Below the pieces are notes generated by a model that saw only the letters and a list, made by a program, of their open reading frames with translations, was not told the DNA's origin and ran no database searches. From positions 7,626,001 to 7,690,000 of the forward strand of contig JAOVFP010000001.1 of NCBI GenBank assembly GCA_025738555.1: a DNA stretch of 64,000 bases. Reading direction: 5' to 3'. Within the stretch, counting starts at the first letter, position 1. Each line of letters starts with the position of its first letter. Shown here in pieces: positions 58,498 to 64,000 of the stretch. This DNA is from Cyathus striatus (lineage: Eukaryota > Basidiomycota > Agaricomycetes > Agaricales > Nidulariaceae). A program made the position numbers and the translations under genes.

Positions 58498-60246
58498 TAG
58501 AATCGGTGCTGAAATGATTTGATCTTTTAATTGTGAAAATGCAAGTGCTTGGTCTAATTCCCATTTCCATTCATTTTTACCTGTGAGTTCATGAAGGGGT
58601 TTTGCAATCTTAGTGAATCCTTGTATGAATTGTTGATAGAAATTAATAAAACCTAGAAACTGTTGAAGTTCTCATTTATTATTTGGTACTGGCCAGTTGA
58701 CAACTGCCTTAACCTTTTCTGAGTCCATGCATACAGAATTTTTTGAAATGATAAGCCCAAGATATTCAACTTCTGCCTTTTCAAAGAAACATTTTTCTGG
58801 TTTAAGATATAATTCATGTTCCTCTAATTTTCTGAGAACATGTTTTACCACCTTTCAATGTTCTTCAAGAGTTTCCGTGAATATTAAAATATCATCCATA
58901 TAAATGATCACAGTTCCTTCATTTATTTCCATTCTGAATATGTCATTCATCATGGTTTGGAATGTGGCTGGTGAATTTGTAAGACCAAAAAACATTACTA
59001 AGGGTTCAAATAATCCACGATTAGTTCTCAAAGCAGCATATTGTTCATCGCCTTCTTTGATTCAAACATTGTTGTAACCCCATCAAATATCCAATTTGGT
59101 GAAGTATTGTGCTTTCTTCAGTTTATCTACAAGTTCTTGAATCAATGGTAATGGATATCTATTTTTAACTGTCATTTCATTTAACTTTTGATAATCTTGG
59201 ATTGGTTGAAGTGATCCATCTTTCTTTTTAATAAAAAAGAACGGGGATGCCCAAGGTGATTTCAAAGGTCAAATACATCCTGAGTTTAAGTTTTCATCAA
59301 GGAATTCATCCAATTGTTTCTGTTCATCTAGATTTAGAGGATAAATTTTACAATTAAAAGATGTTGCTCCCAGTAGTAATTCAATAGCATGATCCCATGG
59401 TCTTCATGGTGGCAATTTATCAAAGGATTCTTTCACAAATACTTTTTTGAATTCATGGTAGTACATTGGAACAGTTTCCTTCCAATGCTTCTTTGGTTTT
59501 TGCTGATTCTGAGCTTCAGCAATTTTTGAAGTGGTTGTCTGGAAAGCTTGTAATTCAATTTGTTTGAATAGATTAATTGCAATGATTCAATCATCAGTTT
59601 CTAGATCTATTGGTTGATCTAAATCTGATTCATCTTCCTCAGGGTCTATAGTATTGATTAATGGAGTACATTCCATTGGACAACATGTGAATTTAATTGA
59701 TCCTTCCTTCCAATCTATTTCTGGATTGTGAATTTTTAACCAATCATGACCAATGAACATGGAGGCTTTTCCTAGATTTGAAACAGCAAATTGAAGAATT
59801 TCTACATGTCTTCCAAGCCGGACTCAGAGTTCAACATAGTCTGTAATAGCTCCATCACTATTTAAAGTTCCATCGGCATTATATATGGGAGTAGGATGTG
59901 GGAATTTCTTTGTTGTAATATGGTTGTTTTCTACAAACTTCCGATCAATACAGGTTCCAGTACTTCCACTATCAAGTAATGCTTTAAGTCCATAAGTTTG
60001 TTGAGTATCCAAAGTAGTAATCATTAGATTGAGATCCATCTGATTTCCTTTAGATCCTCGAATGAACTTTTTGGGTCCTTTTAATTCTGTTAATGCTTGA
60101 ATCACATCCTGATTGGAAAGATCATTCAGTTCATTAATTGTTTTTGGGTTTACTTCAAGTTTCTGTTTCGAGTGTGTCCAAATACTAAGGGAGGCCAATG
60201 CAAGTTCTGGGGTTTGGTCTTTTAATCTCTGTGCGACCCAATACAC
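58498..60246 (-). pseudogene. pol: gypsy C protease and reverse transcriptase
   Basis: Reading leftwards: aspartic protease LKALLDSGSTGTCIDRKFV (about 59990) and GHDWLKIHNPEIDW; then YHEFKKVF, RPWDHAIELL and [20 protein letters not shown] (59265-59200); RT core [16 protein letters not shown], and active site YMDD in [11 protein letters not shown] (about 58900); thumb YLGLIIS and ELQQFLGFINFYQQF; end SAPILA at the gypsy B insertion. TGA replaces expected Arg in VEL*VRL, LPP*RPWD, SGCI*PLK, KLDI*WGY, NNV*IKE, EEH*KVV and NNK*ELQ. It continues at 50335 after the nested element. Confidence 0.85.
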
Positions 60247-60346
60247 GTTTCCAGGTTTTACTTCCTGATCAGGGAAGATGTGCTTAGATCATTCCTTTTG
60301 AAGCAATACAAATTCTGATTCCAGATCTATCATAGGTACAGCTACA

Positions 60347-61632
60347 TTATAAGGTATGAAAATAGAGGCTGGCAAGTTCATGCTCACTGCTGGCCTTGGG
60401 GAAAACCCAATTGAGCCATAAGACACGTTGCTCTTCCGATAATTTAGTGACATCCAGTATTTCTACAATGCTACTAGTAGATGCTACTGGTACCAAATTA
60501 TTTACATAAGTATTGTCCATGTTATTTTTACATTGTACATAAGGGCCTTGGTTTTGCTTCTTAGGGCAAGTGTTAGCCATATGTCCTTTTTCCTTACAGT
60601 AAAAACAGTGTCCTTCGTGTTTCAATGCATCGATATCCATGTGATCTCCTCCTTGTGATACCGTGAGATTGGCTCGGTTGGGGGGAGGTGCCTGGTTCTG
60701 AGGGAAATGGGGTCCTTGGTTCTGTGGTTGGAATTGGTTTGGTCGTGGTCCACCCTGTTGGGTATTCTGCACACCTTGTCATTGTCCAAAATTCTGGTTT
60801 GATCCAGGGTTAAACTGTTGTCCTTGTCGGGGTTTTTTATTTCTATAAATATTCCGATGTTCTCGATCAATTTCCTGTGCGGTTTCATACCATAGTCATA
60901 GGTTTTCCGGGGTTCCACACATGACAATCATTTCAAGTATTCTAGGATCTAATTTATCCTTATACTTTCTGATAATAGCGGTGTCATTGTATCCTGTTTG
61001 TCCAGTGATAGCTGCAAATTTAATTGTAAATTCTTCAACTGTCCATCATCCTTTATAACAGTTGTTGAGTTCGTCCTGAGCATCCTGCATTTCCGAATAT
61101 ACTCCAAAGTAATGTAAAAAGTCATCCTTTATGTTTTTGAAGGTTTTCCCACTTGGTTGTTCCATAATGATCATTATACGATCAACCCAAGCTGATGCCG
61201 TCTGATTCTTAGATCCATCTATAAGACTCAGCATGAATCTTATCTTCATTTCATGTTCAAGGGGATTAATGCGAGATCTGGTGAAATATGATTCTAATGA
61301 TCTCATCCAAGCTCATGCATGTTTACGATCTCCTATGAATTTCTCAGGCTTCTCAATCTTGAGAGCCCTGTCTGTTACTGCATCTCATTGTCTCCTAGCC
61401 ATTATCAAAGTGGCTTTGGCAGTTTCCATTATAGGTGCATGTAATCTAAAAATTCCTCTTCTGACAAATCGGATTGCATCTGCAATAAAATGTGCCCAAC
61501 CTCCTTGTCCTGATGGATTTGGAGGGTTAGACAGGGGTGATGGGGGTCATGATGGGGGAAATTGCAGATTTCCTTCAGGATCAATTATCCCAAAGGGTTG
61601 TATCAGTGGTGGTGCAAGGTGTTCAGGATCCA
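60347..61632 (-). pseudogene. gag: gypsy C gag with intact zinc knuckle
   Basis: Starts MDPEHLAPPLIQPFG at about 61632. The capsid region has PEKFIGDRKHA, FMLSLIDG, ASAWVDRIM and DDFLHYFGVYSE; a Pro/Gln/Asn-rich linker leads to the nucleocapsid knuckle CFYCKEKGHMANTC (about 60600), a good CX2CX4HX4C. It ends LASLYFHTL at 60347. TGA codons sit at likely Arg sites (CYKG*WTV, ENL*LWY, FGQ*QGV, ARRQ*DAV). Confidence 0.8.
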
Positions 61633-61947
61633 TTATAGATTGAAATCAGGGTAAGTGGGTGTGGGAAGATCTTGTTCTTGAAACTCGTTATGAATGGTAT
61701 TTAATAGAGTTTTGTGTCCTAACAGAGATGTGAAATCTTCTTCGAGAATGGCTTCAAAGGTGTAATGTGTGGGAGTACTGAATTGTAATCCATTATTGTG
61801 TCCTTCCTCAGTGATGATAGTAAGAATACAAGGAACAGGGATTTCAATACGAGGTGGTGGAAGAGGGTAGAGAAGGGTTTGGGCAAGTGAAGAATAGGTG
61901 TTGGGATTGAAGCTTGAGTCATCAGAGTCTACTGACATGGCTCTCAA
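61633..61947 (-). CDS. small ORF upstream of gypsy C gag
   Basis: 104 codons from MRAMSVDSDDSSFNPNTYSS, with THYTFEAILEEDF and LLGHKTLLNTIHNEF. It is open throughout and lies between the 5' LTR and gag in the same direction, so it is either an N-terminal gag extension or a leader ORF. No domain recognised. Confidence 0.5.
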   Translation of the reverse strand: MRAMSVDSDDSSFNPNTYSSLAQTLLYPLPPPRIEIPVPCILTIITEEGHNNGLQFSTPTHYTFEAILEEDFTSLLGHKTLLNTIHNEFQEQDLPTPTYPDFNL

Positions 61948-62431
61948 GTTATGAGTGTAAGGTGTAGGGCAAGATTGAGGAGTGTAGATTGGTGCAGAGG
62001 ATGAAGGAATGTGATAGGATCAGGTATGGAGTGTATGGAAGGTTTGGGAACAGGTGATGGGTGCCAGAGTGAAAAGACTAGGTAACAGATGCTCTTGAAG
62101 AGGCTCGGAGACTAGCAAGACATCCTAAGTCTCACACACACTGATTTGCAGATAGTACCAGCTGGGGCAACACGTGGTAGCCTCCCCAGTCACTGGCACT
62201 GTGCCAAACTCAAGGCAGAGGGCCTAAGATGTTCAGTAATTTGGAAGTGTCAAACTCAACATTACACTATCCTCTCATGCGTCCAAGCACAATGAACAAG
62301 ACTATCAAATAGGGTGTATGTCTAAGGATCCGAAGGTCCAAAGAATGGGGAACGAGGTATAAAGAGAAGTTTTGCCAGGGGTCAGCGAAAGAGAGTTTGA
62401 GGTTGAGAAACAAGGTAGATTCTTGTGCTTT
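61948..62431 (-). other. gypsy C 5' leader
   Basis: Untranslated region between the 5' LTR and the first ORF. The sequence next to the LTR (minus AAAGCACAAGAATC) does not look like a tRNA primer site; self-priming as in Tf1-type chromoviruses is possible but untested. Confidence 0.4.
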
Positions 62432-62814
62432 TGTTAGCGACAGACAAGCAAAATGCTTGAAGTTGAACTCAAACACTCGAAAAGGAGGCGAAGTGAATCT
62501 TATTGCAAGTCTGGAATAAACTAGCACAAGAATAGCGAATTACTAACTAGAAAGACTGTACTTATAGAATAATCCATGAGGGAATCACATGTAAGTATTG
62601 CCTACACTTCAATGCATGTTACTGTGCTTCTACTGTGCAAACTCATGTACTACGTATGTAAAAGGCATGGCTGAACTGTGGACTGTGCCCGTAGTCTTGA
62701 TGAATAACGCATGTTGATATGCATGGTGTCCGCATTGTGTGTCATATGACTGATCACGTGTTGATAAGATAAGATATGAGTGGATTAGATAAGATAAAGT
62801 GCGAGATCCTAACA
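62432..62814 (-). repeat. gypsy C 5' LTR
   Basis: 383 bp, TGTTAGCGACAGAC ... GAGATCCTAACA, the partner of 47346-47731. At several places one copy keeps CG where the other has TG or CA (for example GCGACAG/GTGACAG and AACGCATG/AATGCATG), again CpG decay. Confidence 0.9.
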
Positions 62815-62819
62815 TTAAG

Positions 62820-64000
62820 TATTAAATATATAAGTAATAGTGCTCAATCTTCGAATCAATGGCCAGAGACATTGACTTTAAATATAATTGTTACTATTGC
62901 AGTTATATTCTCCTATTTCACACTGAACTGAAGGAAAAGACCAGTCAACTAAAGCTACTAAGTGGTAGCACTGTACTATTTAAATCAATTCAACAGTCAC
63001 ACATCACGGGGACCTTGTGTTATGATGAAATTTGGCAGCTGTCACACATAACAGAGGCCTAGTGTTGAAAGGTACTGATATCATGGATTTATCATGGATA
63101 GTAGCATGTAGGATGAATTGGCTTTGAGGTTTTTCTTGTCGCAGTGCCTATCCTGTGTTAAATTGATTAAAATGGTACAGTATACTAGAGTCAATAAGTG
63201 GGATTCAAGAGTTTTAATGCATACTTGAATGTATTGATAAACTTCATCTCAAGTCCTTTCAATTTATTAATGAATATTGATTATGGTCATGATTGAACTT
63301 AGTCTTGAGTACAACTATATATGTCTTAAATCACTATTAATCTATTTGACATTTATCTAGACAAATAAAAGTGAAATTACATGAATTATAGAGCAGTAAA
63401 CATGTTATAAAACTTCATAAAAAGCCGGGTCAAGCCATGTTATAGAGGGTTCCATAAAAATTTTCAGGCCTTCGGCCTGACCCTACCTACCCTACCCCCC
63501 ACGGGAAATTACTGTTGGCGTGCCCCCTTGCAACTAACTACCCTACCCCCCATGGGAAATTATGACAGGCGAGCCCCCTTGGCTTCGTTTGTTCTTTGTT
63601 ATGCAAGTCCAAATGTGCTATGCAGCTTTGGGGTACACCTACCCCGTATTTTCTGCTTTGCACAGTATCTTACTACTTAAATGTCAGCCGCTCCATTGTG
63701 TGTTGTGATTACTGGGCACAAATGGCTACTGCTGGTGCCAAGCTGGTGCTGCGGTTCAAGAAGAAATCCACTCCAACCTTATATTCCTGCCAGTATGGCT
63801 TCTACTGTTGTTCATTTGCTAGCCTGAATGGCCAATGCTGCTAGGCCTCCAGATGATGAACTTGCTATCACATATCAAATCCAATCTTACATCCACGTCG
63901 TTGCTGGCCTTTTCTGTGTTTTCGGTTCCATCAACTTAACAGCCTAAGCAGCAGACCAGGTGGCTGTTGTACAAGAGTCTGATGTTGCACCATGGATGGA
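62820..64000. other. right flank of gypsy C, no gene recognised
   Basis: AT-rich to about 63430, then mixed. A short hairpin TCAGGCC-TTC-GGCCTGA lies at 63464-63480. Two direct copies of a 45-bp unit (CTACCCTACCCCCCACGGGA...) lie at 63487-63531 and 63539-63583. The ORF at 63596-63844 (82 codons) has no known motif. Confidence 0.4.

Larger units (their letters stand above)
47346..62814 (-). mobile_element. gypsy element C: old chromodomain Ty3/gypsy retrotransposon
   Basis: A complete element by structure: LTRs at both ends, a perfect target duplication TTAAG (47341-47345 and 62815-62819), gag to the right and pol to the left on the minus strand. Without the nested gypsy B (8.16 kb) and MITE it would be about 6.9 kb. 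Nearly all stops in its coding region are TGA at expected Arg positions, and CpG is scarce throughout. It has no antisense zinc-cluster gene. Confidence 0.9.

Noticed and set aside
47960..61632. Alternative genetic code or stop readthrough (TGA read as Arg)
   Set aside because: Gypsy B and the DUF6533 genes need no such code, and the TGA pattern is fully explained by CpG decay of CGA in old repeats.

Overview
The window looks like a transposon-rich piece of a basidiomycete (Agaricomycetes-type) chromosome. The support is: two multi-exon genes with introns of about 50 nt encoding DUF6533-type membrane proteins; a KDZ (Kyakuja-Dileera-Zisupton) transposase with a CxC2 cysteine cluster; chromodomain Ty3/gypsy elements; a Helitron; a Mutator-like (MULE) remnant; and a 5'-truncated LINE. 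No bacterial features, CRISPR array or tRNA gene was seen. I read very little host coding sequence, essentially only the DUF6533 pair.

Layout. 1-2531: decayed Helitron Rep gene (minus strand). 3124-3391: solo LTR with a perfect 5-bp target duplication. About 4390-4570: tRNA-like SINE candidate. 4891-11192: 3' end of a MULE gene (minus) split by two foldback elements (5126-8043 and 8559-11173). Their arms are minisatellites and their centres carry the 5' end of 18S rRNA. 11193-16208: gypsy element A (minus), truncated, with an extra plus-strand zinc-cluster gene that a second solo LTR has broken. 16209-32606: a 16.4-kb KDZ transposon with 57-bp-repeat arms, a transposase gene (27586-31448) and a cargo gene (about 20.77-22.57 kb). 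34645-36429 and 41110-42876: tandem DUF6533 paralogues; a LINE (42983-43548) lies just upstream of the second. 47346-62814: old CpG-depleted gypsy C, which holds a 445-bp TA-flanked MITE and, nested in its polymerase, a young CpG-rich gypsy B (50336-58492).

Four themes stand out. (i) The two foldback elements and the KDZ element share the terminus GTGTCAGC and subterminal arrays of a paired TCAT motif, so the KDZ transposase may mobilise all three. (ii) Both foldback elements carry 18S 5' sequence plus a shared upstream segment that may be rDNA spacer. (iii) Gypsy A and B each carry an antisense, TATA-driven, intron-containing zinc-cluster gene between pol and the 3' LTR; gypsy C lacks it. 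(iv) Nearly every premature stop in the old elements is TGA where the family has Arg, the expected trace of CpG decay (CGA to TGA). In contrast, gypsy B is broken almost only by single-base indels, which may be assembly errors.
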